This document shows positions 1-8,903 of a DNA stretch of 41,943 nucleotides, one piece after another (the stretch's first letter is position 1; the number at the start of each line of letters is the position of its first letter). Made by a program: the position numbers and the translations under genes. The notes below the pieces were generated by a model. It was not told where the DNA came from. It ran no database searches and worked only from the letters and a program-made list of their open reading frames with translations. Origin of the DNA: Oscillospiraceae bacterium (GTDB lineage Bacteria > Bacillota_A > Clostridia > Oscillospirales > Oscillospiraceae). Where the stretch lies: the NCBI GenBank assembly GCA_021771675.1, contig JAETOP010000019.1, positions 1 to 41,943 on the forward strand, in the 5' to 3' direction.

Positions 1-120
1 CTCCAGCTGAAAGTTTGAAAAGGGCGGGAATACTTTGTGTATTTCCCACTTTTCAAACTGCACAGATGGGGCAAAAGATCCGCCGAAAGCCGAAGCTCCC
101 ATTGTGCGGTGTTGCCTTAA
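1..120. repeat. MITE-like structured element, copy 1 (left end outside window)
   Basis: This copy shares its hairpin core and the tail GATGGGGCAAAAGATCCG with the element at 32032-32201. The core is a long stem, positions 13-59, in which AGTTTGAAAAG pairs with CTTTTCAAACT and GGGAATAC faces GTATTTCCC. Its right end, GTTGCCTTAA, corresponds to the terminal repeat of the other copy. It lies inside the toxin remnant, which argues for past mobility. No transposase is visible, so it would be non-autonomous. Confidence 0.6.
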
Positions 121-156
121 AATTCCGATCTGAATCAGGTCAGAGTATGTAACCAT
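1..156 (-). pseudogene. Truncated holin-like small toxin gene, 3' part replaced by a MITE-like element
   Basis: On the minus strand an ATG at 156 is preceded by a strong purine-rich ribosome site (GAAAGGGGG, about 7-8 nt away) and opens MVTYSDLIQIGIL. I recognise this as the start of the small Firmicute putative holin-like toxins, which are usually about 30-40 residues with one membrane helix and a basic tail. After IGIL the frame runs directly into the repeated element at 1-120 and stays open to the window edge, so the helix and tail are lost. The promoter at 271-300 and a perfect palindrome at the predicted start of transcription (244-264) are intact. Family assignment rests on recalled N-terminal similarity. 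The break is seen directly, because the same element occurs intact at 32032-32201. Confidence 0.5.
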
Positions 157-243
157 GAGCACCGCCCCCTTTCTTTTGTCCGGGAGCGAAAGAAGCCGCT
201 CCCAGTCTGAGGGAGCCAACCGCCTACCGTATGGGCAGCACCT

Positions 244-300
244 GGTATCGCAAGTTGCGATACCACTGACAGAATACCACAGAAGAAACATTCCTGTCAA
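244..300 (-). promoter_or_regulatory. Promoter and 5'-terminal hairpin of the toxin remnant
   Basis: Minus strand: TTGACA (300-295), 18-bp spacer, TATTCT (276-271), then six bases and the perfect palindrome 264-244 (GGTATCGCAA, one-base loop, TTGCGATACC). The transcript would therefore begin with a hairpin. The same geometry, TATTCT-N6-hairpin starting GG, occurs at 14349-14383. A second hairpin (GGGAGC/GCTCCC) lies at about 190-212, before the ribosome site. Confidence 0.6.
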
Positions 301-413
301 GCGCAACATACACCCGAACCCCAGCGGGAGGCAGGCGCCATCAGCTTTCACAAATAACGTGACTGCTTCTTGTATAATGCAATAAAAATTTACATACTTC
401 CAGGAATTCTGGC

Positions 414-442
414 TTTACAAATGGGCCGGAAGATGGTAGAAT
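414..442 (+). promoter_or_regulatory. Sigma-A-type promoter of nifJ
   Basis: TTTACA (414-419), 17-bp spacer, TAGAAT (437-442). Transcription would start near 449. The ATG at 441 is upstream of that point, which supports the TTG start at 483 for nifJ. Confidence 0.6.
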
Positions 443-482
443 GTATGGGACAAAATCTGAATCCTTTAGGAGGTATTTCATT

Positions 483-3400
483 TTGGCAAGAAAATTCAAA
501 ACCATGGACGGCAACACTGCTGCCGCTCATGTCAGCTACGCCTTTACTGAGGTTGCTGGTATCTATCCCATCACCCCGTCCAGCCCCATGGCCGACAACG
601 TTGACCAGTGGGCTGCCGCTGGCCGCAAGAACATCTTCGGCGACACCGTCAAGGTTGTTGAGATGCAGTCCGAGGCCGGCGCCGCCGGTACCGTTCACGG
701 CTCCCTGGCCGCCGGTGCCCTGACCACCACCTACACCGCCTCCCAGGGCCTGCTGCTGATGATCCCCAACATGTATAAGATCGCCGGCGAGCTGCTGCCC
801 TGCGTGTTCCACGTGTCCGCCCGCTGCGTCGCCACCCAGGCGCTGAACATCTTCGGCGACCACTCCGACGTGTACGCCTGCCGTCAGACCGGCTTCGCCA
901 TGCTGTGCGAGACCAATGTGCAGGAGGTCATGGACCTGGGCGCCGTTGCCCACCTGGCCGCCATCGAGGGCCGGGTCCCCTTCATCAACTTCTTCGACGG
1001 CTTCCGTACCTCCCACGAGATCCAGAAGATCGCCATCTGGGACTACGACGACCTGAAGGACATGGTGAACATGGATGCTGTGGAAGCCTTCCGCAAGCAC
1101 TCCCTGAACCCCGAGCGTCCCGCCATGCGCGGCTCCCACGAGAACGACGACATCTTCTTCCAGCATCGTGAGGCCTGCAACAAGTACTACCAGGCGCTGC
1201 CCGCCATCGTGGAAAAGTACATGGACAAGGTCAACGAGAAGCTGGGCACCAACTATCAGCTGTTCAACTACTACGGCGCTCCCGATGCTGACCGTGTGAT
1301 CGTGGCCATGGGCTCCATCAACGACGTGGCCGAGGAAGTCATCGACTACCTGAATGCCCACGGCGAGAAGGTCGGCCTGGTGAAGGTTCGCCTGTTCCGG
1401 CCCTTCTGCGCCGAGAAGCTGCTGGCTGCCATCCCCGACACCGTTCAGAAGATCGCTGTCCTGGACCGCACCAAGGAGCCCGGCTCTCAGGGTGAGCCCC
1501 TGTACCAGGATGTGGTCATGGCTCTGGCCAAGGTCGGCTGCAACAACGTGACCGTCATCGGCGGCCGTTACGGCCTGGGCTCCAAGGACACCCATCCCGC
1601 CTCCATCTTCGCCGTGTACGAAGAGCTGGCCAAGGAGAACCCCAAGCATGAGTTCACCATCGGCATCGTTGACGATGTGACCAACCTGTCCCTGGAGGAG
1701 CATGTCTCCCCCAACACCGCTGCGGAAGGCACCATCGAGTGCAAGTTCTGGGGCCTGGGCGGCGACGGCACCGTCGGCGCCAACAAGAACTCCATCAAGA
1801 TCATCGGCGACCACACCGGCAAGTACGTGCAGGCCTACTTCCAGTACGACTCCAAGAAGACCGGCGGCGTCACCGTTTCCCACCTGCGCTTTGGTGACAA
1901 CCCCATCAAGTCCCCCTACTACATCAACAAGGCCGACTTCGTCGCCTGCCACAACCCCTCCTACATCACCAAGGGCTTTAAGATCGTCCAGGACGTGAAG
2001 CCCGGTGGCGTGTTCCTGATCAACTGCCAGTGGAACCTGGAGGAGCTGGAGCATCACCTGGATGCCGCCTCCAAGCGCTACATCGCCGAGAACAACATCC
2101 AGCTGTACACCATCAACGCCATCGACCTGGCCATCAAGGTTGGTATGGGCAAACGGACCAACACCATTCTGCAGTCCGCCTTCTTCACCCTGGCCAATGT
2201 GATGCCGGCTGAGGACGCTGTGAAGTACATGAAGGACGCTGCCGAGCACTCCTACGCCAAGAAGGGCATGGACGTGGTTGAGAAGAACTGGAATGCCATC
2301 GACGCCGGCGCCACCGCCTTTGTGAAGGTGGACGTGCCCGCCTCCTGGGCTACCGCCGAGGCCGCTCCCGCCGACGTGGCGCTGGAAGGCCCCGCCGCCA
2401 CCGTGGCCGTTGTCAAGAAGATTCTGAACCCCATCGGCAAGATGGACGGCTACAGCCTGCCTGTCTCCGCCTTCGACGGCCTGGCCGACGGCCAGTTCCC
2501 CCTGGGCGCTGCCGCTTACGAGAAGCGTGGCGTTGCCGTCACCGTTCCCCACTGGGACGAGACCAAGTGCATCCAGTGCAACAACTGTGCCTATGTCTGC
2601 CCCCATGCCACCATCCGTCCCTTCGCTCTGACCGAGGAAGAGGCCGCTGCCGCTCCCGCCGCCGCTCACATCGTACCTGTGAAGGCCGGTAAGGGCAAGG
2701 GCAAGTACAGCTACACCATGGCCGTGTCTCCTCTGGACTGCATGGGCTGCGGTGTCTGCGTCGGCGTGTGCCCCACTCAGGCCATCACCATGGTTCCCCA
2801 GGAGTCCGAGCTTCCTCAGCAGGATGTGTGGAACTACATGGTTTCCAAGGTTTCCATGAAGCCCGATATGCAGGATAACACCGTCAAGGGCAGCCAGTTC
2901 AAGCAGCCCATGCTGGAGTTCTCCGGCTCCTGCGCCGGCTGTGCCGAGACTTCCTACGCCCGTCTCGTGACCCAGCTCTTCGGCGACCGGATGTACATCT
3001 CCAACGCCACCGGCTGCTCCTCCATCTGGGGCGGTCCCGCCGCTACCTCTCCCTACTGCATGAACAAGGAAGGCCACGGCCCCGCCTGGGCAAACTCCCT
3101 GTTCGAGGACAATGCTGAGCACGGCCTGGGTATGTACACCGCACAGGCTGTCATCCGGGAGTCCCTGGCAAACAAGGTCAAGGCTGTCATGGCCGACACT
3201 GCCAGCGAGGAGCGGAAGGCTGCCTGCCAGGCCTGGCTGGATACCTACAACGACGGCGAGGCCAACAAGGCTGCCACCAAGGCACTGATCGCCAACCTGG
3301 AAGCCAAGGTCTGCTGCGACACCGTGAAGGAGATTCTGTCCAAGAAGGAATACCTGTCCAAGAAGTCCGTGTGGATCTTCGGCGGCGACGGCTGGGCATA

Positions 3401-4010
3401 CGACATCGGCTTCGGCGGTGTTGACCACGTGCTGGCCTCCAACAAGGACGTGAACGTCTTCGTCTTCGACACTGAGGTTTACTCCAACACCGGTGGACAG
3501 GCCTCCAAGGCCTCCAACATCGGCCAGGTGGCTCAGTTCGCCGCCTCCGGCAAGGAGACCAAGAAGAAGTCCCTGTCCGAGATTGCCATGAGCTACGGCT
3601 ATGTGTATGTCGCTCAGGTGGCTATGGGCGCCAACCCCGCTCAGACCATCAAGGCCATCACCGAGGCCGAGGCATACAACGGCCCCTCCCTGATCATCGG
3701 CTACGCCCCCTGCGAGATGCACTCCATCAAGGGCGGCATGACCAACTGCCAGGCCGAGATGAAGAAGGCTGTGGAATGCGGCTACTGGAACCTGTTCCGT
3801 TTCGATCCCTCCAAGGAAACCGGCAAGTTCCAGCTGGACAGCAAGGCCCCCAAGGATGGCTACCAGGCCTTCCTGATGAACGAGGCCCGCTACAGCCGTC
3901 TGACCCGTGAGTTCCCCGACCGTGCAACCGATCTGTTCGCCAAGAACGAGGCTGCCGCCAAGGAGCGTTGGGAGCATCTGAACAAGCTGGTTGAGATGTA
4001 CAAGGACTAA
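483..4010 (+). CDS. nifJ: Pyruvate:ferredoxin (flavodoxin) oxidoreductase
   Basis: This single-chain enzyme oxidises pyruvate with CoA to acetyl-CoA and CO2 and passes electrons to ferredoxin; it is central to anaerobic fermentation in the cytoplasm. I chose TTG at 483 because AGGAGG sits 9 nt upstream and the protein then starts MARKFKTMDGN, giving 1175 residues, the usual family length. Visible landmarks are YPITPSSPMAD at the N-terminus (domain I), two 4Fe-4S clusters near residues 696-712 (CIQCNNCAYVCP) and 752-766 (CMGCGVCVGVCP), and the thiamine diphosphate domain with GCAETSYARL near 818 and GGDGWAYDIG through NTGGQ near 966-1005. The codon choice is strongly biased, as expected for a highly expressed gene. 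A strong terminator follows at once, so it is probably monocistronic. Confidence 0.97.
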   Translation: MARKFKTMDGNTAAAHVSYAFTEVAGIYPITPSSPMADNVDQWAAAGRKNIFGDTVKVVEMQSEAGAAGTVHGSLAAGALTTTYTASQGLLLMIPNMYKIAGELLPCVFHVSARCVATQALNIFGDHSDVYACRQTGFAMLCETNVQEVMDLGAVAHLAAIEGRVPFINFFDGFRTSHEIQKIAIWDYDDLKDMVNMDAVEAFRKHSLNPERPAMRGSHENDDIFFQHREACNKYYQALPAIVEKYMDKVNEKLGTNYQLFNYYGAPDADRVIVAMGSINDVAEEVIDYLNAHGEKVGLVKVRLFRPFCAEKLLAAIPDTVQKIAVLDRTKEPGSQGEPLYQDVVMALAKVGCNNVTVIGGRYGLGSKDTHPASIFAVYEELAKENPKHEFTIGIVDDVTNLSLEEHVSPNTAAEGTIECKFWGLGGDGTVGANKNSIKIIGDHTGKYVQAYFQYDSKKTGGVTVSHLRFGDNPIKSPYYINKADFVACHNPSYITKGFKIVQDVKPGGVFLINCQWNLEELEHHLDAASKRYIAENNIQLYTINAIDLAIKVGMGKRTNTILQSAFFTLANVMPAEDAVKYMKDAAEHSYAKKGMDVVEKNWNAIDAGATAFVKVDVPASWATAEAAPADVALEGPAATVAVVKKILNPIGKMDGYSLPVSAFDGLADGQFPLGAAAYEKRGVAVTVPHWDETKCIQCNNCAYVCPHATIRPFALTEEEAAAAPAAAHIVPVKAGKGKGKYSYTMAVSPLDCMGCGVCVGVCPTQAITMVPQESELPQQDVWNYMVSKVSMKPDMQDNTVKGSQFKQPMLEFSGSCAGCAETSYARLVTQLFGDRMYISNATGCSSIWGGPAATSPYCMNKEGHGPAWANSLFEDNAEHGLGMYTAQAVIRESLANKVKAVMADTASEERKAACQAWLDTYNDGEANKAATKALIANLEAKVCCDTVKEILSKKEYLSKKSVWIFGGDGWAYDIGFGGVDHVLASNKDVNVFVFDTEVYSNTGGQASKASNIGQVAQFAASGKETKKKSLSEIAMSYGYVYVAQVAMGANPAQTIKAITEAEAYNGPSLIIGYAPCEMHSIKGGMTNCQAEMKKAVECGYWNLFRFDPSKETGKFQLDSKAPKDGYQAFLMNEARYSRLTREFPDRATDLFAKNEAAAKERWEHLNKLVEMYKD

Positions 4011-4024
4011 TGCCTGACGCATCG

Positions 4025-4056
4025 TCCCTCCCCCGGCAACGGGGGAGGGATTTTTT
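4025..4056 (+). terminator. Intrinsic terminator after nifJ
   Basis: Stem TCCCTCCCCCG / CGGGGGAGGGA with a short GCAA loop, followed by TTTTTT. The next gene starts only 19 nt later, so its expression may depend partly on readthrough. Confidence 0.85.
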
Positions 4057-4074
4057 GAAACGGAGGATAATTCT

Positions 4075-4758
4075 ATGAACAAGGAATGGTCTGCCGCAAA
4101 CCAAGCCATCCAGGCAAAGCTGAAGCAAGCCACCTTTGCTGATGCGATCTCCGAATTGATTTCCCTGCGGGACACACTGATGACTGAAATTGATTCCTGG
4201 AGGACAGTTCTCTCCCCTGAGGATTTTTCTGCCATGCCCTTCCCCAACGCCAATGGCTATCACAACAAAACCGTGGCCTATTCCCTGTGGCACATTTTCC
4301 GAATTGAAGACATTGTTGTAAACACCCTAATCCGGAGTCAAGCACAGATTCTTTTTTCTGGGAGCTATCAAGAAAAGCTTCATGCCTCCCTCATCACCAC
4401 TGGAAATGAACTGGCGAAGGAGCAGATAGTCGCCTTTTCCAGGGAACTGCGCATAGATGGGCTATATCAATACATTCATGATGTGAAGAATCAGGATGAC
4501 GCATGGCTCACCTCTCTAACCTATCAGGAAGCAAAAGCCTCTTTCTCCCGGGCAGATAAAGACCGCCTGATTCAGACCAAAACAGTCAGTTCTGACGAGT
4601 GCGCCGCCTGGCTGATAGACTACTGGTGTGGCAAGGATGTGAAGGGGCTGCTGAAAATGCCCCTTTCCCGGCACTGGATCATGCACGTCGAAGCCAGCCT
4701 TAGAATTATCCACAAGCTTCACCCACAATCAGAATTGGAGAAAGGAGCAACTTTATGA
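4075..4758 (+). CDS. DinB-like four-helix-bundle protein
   Basis: This 227-residue cytoplasmic protein has features of the DinB/YfiT (DUF664-like) superfamily of putative metal-dependent enzymes. Those proteins are often thiol transferases or damage-induced proteins, and many lack a known substrate. The likely metal-binding histidines are H73 in the helix YSLWHIFRIEDI and the pair H200/H204 in RHWIMHVEASL, matching the usual one-plus-HxxxH layout. RBS GGAGG lies about 8 nt before the ATG. Its stop codon overlaps the start of the next small gene (ATGA at 4755-4758), so the two are probably translated together. The superfamily assignment is inference from pattern and secondary structure; the exact function is not recognisable. 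Confidence 0.6.
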   Translation: MNKEWSAANQAIQAKLKQATFADAISELISLRDTLMTEIDSWRTVLSPEDFSAMPFPNANGYHNKTVAYSLWHIFRIEDIVVNTLIRSQAQILFSGSYQEKLHASLITTGNELAKEQIVAFSRELRIDGLYQYIHDVKNQDDAWLTSLTYQEAKASFSRADKDRLIQTKTVSSDECAAWLIDYWCGKDVKGLLKMPLSRHWIMHVEASLRIIHKLHPQSELEKGATL

Positions 4759-4916
4759 CCGATACCTGCACTGTGATCGACATTGCCGGGGACTATGCAA
4801 TTCTTCGCTACGACAGCACCGGCGCCGAAGGCCAGGTGGCCCTGGCCCTGCTGCCCGAGGGTTTGAACGTAGGCGACCGGCTGAGACGGGAATTTTTTGA
4901 CTACGAGAAGATTTGA
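4755..4916 (+). CDS. 53-residue DUF3006-like small protein
   Basis: This short gene overlaps the preceding stop by ATGA and has AAAGGAG 7 nt upstream. The 53-residue product starts MTDTCTVIDIAGDYAILRY and has the core ALLPEGLNVGDRL, the pattern I associate with the small DUF3006 beta-barrel proteins (an 'I.GDYAVL ... LLPEG...GD' layout). It has no signal peptide or membrane segment. A hairpin (GAAGCGC/GCGCTTC, 4916-4932) begins at its last base. Function is unknown. Confidence 0.6.
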   Translation: MTDTCTVIDIAGDYAILRYDSTGAEGQVALALLPEGLNVGDRLRREFFDYEKI

Positions 4917-4948
4917 AGCGCAGAGCGCTTCAAACACCAATTTGCCTT

Positions 4949-4977
4949 TTGCAAAGTTAACCTGATACGCACATAAT
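4949..4977 (+). promoter_or_regulatory. Predicted promoter of the S66 peptidase gene
   Basis: TTGCAA (4949-4954), 17-bp spacer, CATAAT (4972-4977). Predicted start near 4984 leaves a very short leader to the RBS GAAAGGAG (4987-4994) and the ATG at 5004. Confidence 0.5.
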
Positions 4978-5003
4978 TTCACTATTGAAAGGAGACTCCT
5001 CCC

Positions 5004-6047
5004 ATGAAAAAGCCAAAGCACCTGTCCCCCGGGGATACGGTTGCCATTGTCAGCCTGTCCGCCGGTACACTGGGAGAAAGCTGGGCCATCCACCGGTTCT
5101 ACATTGCCAAGGAGCGGCTGGAAAAGGACTACGGTCTGAGGGTCAAGGTGATGCCCAATGCTCTGAAAGGGCGGGAATACCTGTACCGCCACCCGGAGGC
5201 CAGAGCTGCCGACATGATGGATGCCTTCCGGGACCCGGAGGTGAAGGCCATTTTTAACGCCATTGGCGGGGACGACACCATCCGGCTGCTGCCCTACATC
5301 GATTTTGACGTGATCGCCCGCAACCCCAAAATCTTCACCGGCTTCTCTGACACCACCACCAACCATATGATGCTCTATAAGGCCGGGGTGATTTCCTACT
5401 ACGGGGCGGCCATCCTCACCAATTTCTCCGAATATGTGAAAATCAACGATTACACCGCCTCCATGATTCAAAACACCCTCTTTACCCCCCAGCCCACCCT
5501 GGACATTCCCTCCGCCCCTTACTGGTACGACGATGAGGATGAGAAAATCCGGTGGGATGAGAAGAACATCCACACCCTGAAGCCCTACCACCCGGAGGAA
5601 ATCGGCTATGAGGTGCTCCAGGGGCAGGGCGTGGCAGAGGGCCCTCTGCTGGGCGGCTGCCTGGATGTGTTCATGGAGCTGTTGGGCACCTGCCTGTGGC
5701 CCGGCAAAGAGGAATGGGCCGGGAAAATCATGTTCCTGGAAACCAGCGAAGAAGACATGAGCTGCGATCATCTCACCTGGATTCTCCGAAATCTGGCAGC
5801 CCAGGAGCTGTTTGATGTGGTCAAGGGTATTCTGGTGGGCAAGCCCGCCCGGCGGAGCAAGTACGAGCCCTACAAGGATGTGTATAAAACCGTGGTGGGC
5901 CTGGAGGCCGGGCACCCGGAGCTGCCCATCCTCTATAACGTCAACTTCGGCCACGCCGAGCCCATCGGCGTCCTGCCCATCGGCGTAAACTGCCGCCTGG
6001 ACGCCGACCACAAGCGGCTGACCCTGCTGGAGGGCGCAACGGAGTAA
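5004..6047 (+). CDS. S66-family serine peptidase (LD-carboxypeptidase / MccF-like)
   Basis: The 347-residue protein has the S66 fold. The nucleophile is Ser115 in the elbow GFSDTT, and the other members of the Ser-Glu-His triad are Glu246 in FLETSEED and His317 in NFGHAEP. S66 enzymes either trim L,D-peptide bonds during cell-wall recycling (LdcA) or cleave acyl-sulfamoyl adenylates and similar compounds (MccF). The sequence has the longer MccF/YocD-like form and no signal peptide, so it should act in the cytoplasm. The start is fixed by AAAGGAG about 9 nt upstream. It appears to be a single-gene unit between its own promoter and a repeat element. Peptidase family is confident; substrate is not. 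Confidence 0.88.
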   Translation: MKKPKHLSPGDTVAIVSLSAGTLGESWAIHRFYIAKERLEKDYGLRVKVMPNALKGREYLYRHPEARAADMMDAFRDPEVKAIFNAIGGDDTIRLLPYIDFDVIARNPKIFTGFSDTTTNHMMLYKAGVISYYGAAILTNFSEYVKINDYTASMIQNTLFTPQPTLDIPSAPYWYDDEDEKIRWDEKNIHTLKPYHPEEIGYEVLQGQGVAEGPLLGGCLDVFMELLGTCLWPGKEEWAGKIMFLETSEEDMSCDHLTWILRNLAAQELFDVVKGILVGKPARRSKYEPYKDVYKTVVGLEAGHPELPILYNVNFGHAEPIGVLPIGVNCRLDADHKRLTLLEGATE

Positions 6048-6050
6048 TTA

Positions 6051-6632
6051 AATTGTAAGTTGGCGGCGAGTCGCCGTTGACAATTCGCACCGGGATGGTG
6101 TGTCATCGTTACCCCCGAGCTCAGCCCGGTAACGCTTTTGCGGTAGTGGATTGAATGGTGGGCACCTTCGGCTATCCCGTAGGGGAGGCAACCTGCCTCC
6201 CGCCAGCTACCGGCCTTTGAGCGGTGCGTTGAATGGTGGAGCGTGACGGTTTCTGAGGGAGGCTCCCCTGTGTAAGGGGAGCTGGCAGCCGAACAGGCTG
6301 ACTGAGGGACTGCCGCAGTACAGCCCTGCCTTTTCGCCCAACTTGATGCGAATTCGTAACATTTTACCGCACAGTTCCTCAGTCACGGCTACGCCGTGCC
6401 AGGAAAGCTGCGGCTTTCCCCGGTGGCGGCTCTGACAGTCCACTTACGCTGTCATTCACTACCGCCACTGCGCTTCGCTTACCCCTTACACAGAGGGGCC
6501 TCCCTCAGAAGCCATTCCCTTCCACCACGCAACATTCTGCCCAGAAAACGTTACCGAGCTGAGCTCGGGGGTAACGATTACCACCGTCCCCGTGGGAAAT
6601 TGTCAGCGGCGACTCGCCGCCAAACACCAATT
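6051..6632. repeat. Composite intergenic element with about 88-bp terminal inverted repeats
   Basis: The left arm (6051-6139) and the reverse complement of the right arm (about 6545-6632) match over most of their length, sharing GGCGGCGAGTCGCCG, TCGTTACCCCCGAGCTCAG and CGGTAACG. Inside are two oppositely oriented copies of the module CTCCCCTGTGTAAGGGGAG...CTGACTGAGGGACTG, seen again at 9875, 33640 and 41879. No open reading frame in it looks genuine and no transposase is present. It fills the gap between the S66 gene and cysK. It looks like a non-autonomous mobile or structured-RNA element. Confidence 0.65.
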
Positions 6633-6668
6633 TGTCGAAAAAAGCAGTGAGCGTATTTCTTTTACCCC

Positions 6669-6724
6669 TTGACATGGTAGGTAAATTATGGTATAACCTA
6701 ATTACCCACCAAACAGGTAGGTAT
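6669..6724 (+). promoter_or_regulatory. cysK operon promoter with three Rrf2-type half-sites
   Basis: Consensus promoter TTGACA (6669-6674), 17-bp spacer, TATAAC (6692-6697). Three half-sites overlap it: GGTAGGTAA (6676-6684), TTACCCACC (6702-6710) and GGTAGGTAT (6716-6724). The last two form a 23-bp inverted repeat with a 5-bp centre just downstream of the -10. The last gene of the operon encodes an Rrf2/IscR regulator, so autoregulation is the simplest reading. Sites are seen; the assignment is inference. Confidence 0.65.
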
Positions 6725-6756
6725 AAAAACGAATCAATCGCAAAGGAGCGTTCTCT

Positions 6757-7689
<933 letters not shown>

Positions 7690-7702
7690 AAAGGAGTTTC
7701 AA

Positions 7703-8893
7703 ATGATTTACGCAGACAACGCCGCCACCACAAGGATGTGCCCTGCGGCAATCCAGGCCATGACCGCCTGCATGGAGGAAAATTACGGCAATCCCTCCAG
7801 CCTCTATTCCTTCGGTCAGAAGGCGCGGGAGGCCCTGGACAACGCCCGGGAGCGGATTGCCGCCTGCCTGGGCTGCTCCCCCCGGGAGATTACCTTCACC
7901 TCCGGCGGCAGCGAGGCGGACAACCAAGCCATATTTTCCGCCGCAAAGCTGGGAGAGAAAAAGGGGAAAAAGCACATCATCTCCGCCGCCTTTGAGCACC
8001 ACGCCGTGCTTCACCCCCTGGAAAGGCTGCAAAAGCAGGGCTTTGAGATCACCCTGCTGGACGTCCATCCGGAGGGCATCGTCACCGCCCAGCAGGTTCG
8101 GGATGCCATCCGGGAGGACACCTGCCTGGTGAGCGTCATGTTCGCCAACAACGAAATCGGCACCATTCAGCCCATTGCCGAGATTGGGGCGGTTTGCCGG
8201 CAGAAGGGGGTGCTCTTCCACACCGACGCCGTTCAGGCCATGGGCCATGTGCGCTTAAATGTGGCCGAGCAAAACATCGATATGCTCTCCCTCTCCGCCC
8301 ACAAGTTCCACGGCCCCAAGGGCATCGGCGTTCTCTACGCCAAACGGGGCATCCTGCTGGACAATCTGATCTCCGGCGGGGCCCAGGAGCGGGGCAAACG
8401 GGCGGGCACCGAGAATCTGCCCGCCATCGTGGGCATGGCGGCAGCTTTGGAGCAGGCGGCAGCCCATGTTGACGAATACGCCGCCCGGCTCATCCCCCTG
8501 CGGGACAGGCTGATTCAGGGACTGGAAAAAATCCCCTACAGCGAACTCAACGGCCACAGAAGCCTCCGCCTCCCCGGCACGGTAAATTTTTGCTTTGAGG
8601 GCATTGAGGGCGAGGCCCTGCTTCTGCTGCTGGACGACAGGGGCATCTGCGCCTCCTCCGGCTCCGCCTGCACCTCCGGCAGCCTGGACCCCAGCCATGT
8701 GCTGCTGGCCATTGGCCGTCCCCACGAGGTGGCCCACGGCTCCCTTCGGCTTTCCCTGGACGACGACGTGACCGAAGCGGAAATTGACTATCTGATTCAG
8801 TCCGTGACCCAGGTGGTCGCCTATCTTCGGAGCATCTCCCCCTTCTGGCGGGATTTACAGAACGGAAAACGGCAGCACGTATTTGCGCAGTAG
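7703..8893 (+). CDS. nifS: Cysteine desulfurase (NifS/IscS family)
   Basis: This PLP enzyme takes sulfur from cysteine as a persulfide and hands it to the scaffold IscU. ATG at 7703 (AAAAAGGAG 6 nt upstream, 13 nt after the cysK stop) gives MIYADNAATT and 396 residues, matching the family start. H100 in AAFEHHAVL, PLP lysine K201 in SLSAHKFHGPKG and the catalytic C323 in SGSACTSG are present. The short SGSACTSG loop points to the NifS/IscS class I group rather than SufS. It is co-transcribed with cysK and iscU. The last residues are a somewhat longer tail, LQNGKRQHVFAQ. Confidence 0.93.
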   Translation: MIYADNAATTRMCPAAIQAMTACMEENYGNPSSLYSFGQKAREALDNARERIAACLGCSPREITFTSGGSEADNQAIFSAAKLGEKKGKKHIISAAFEHHAVLHPLERLQKQGFEITLLDVHPEGIVTAQQVRDAIREDTCLVSVMFANNEIGTIQPIAEIGAVCRQKGVLFHTDAVQAMGHVRLNVAEQNIDMLSLSAHKFHGPKGIGVLYAKRGILLDNLISGGAQERGKRAGTENLPAIVGMAAALEQAAAHVDEYAARLIPLRDRLIQGLEKIPYSELNGHRSLRLPGTVNFCFEGIEGEALLLLLDDRGICASSGSACTSGSLDPSHVLLAIGRPHEVAHGSLRLSLDDDVTEAEIDYLIQSVTQVVAYLRSISPFWRDLQNGKRQHVFAQ

Positions 8894-8903
8894 GAGGGCA
8901 AAA

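Noticed and set aside
244..264. Perfect palindrome as a phage attachment or resolvase site
   Set aside because: It starts exactly at the predicted transcription start, as does the matching hairpin at 14361, and no integrase is nearby.
1..300. 6S RNA or SRP RNA candidate
   Set aside because: The hairpins suggested a structured RNA, but neither the SRP tetraloop/GGAAGG region nor the 6S open-complex bubble could be found. The toxin-leader reading explains the promoter and hairpin better.
390..4253. Very long open frame (1287 codons) opposite nifJ
   Set aside because: It mirrors the third-base GC bias of nifJ, is repetitive in V/L/G/H/D, has no start context and crosses the terminator. Similar shadows opposite the SH3, YfhO, glmM and spoIIGA-rarA genes were rejected for the same reason.
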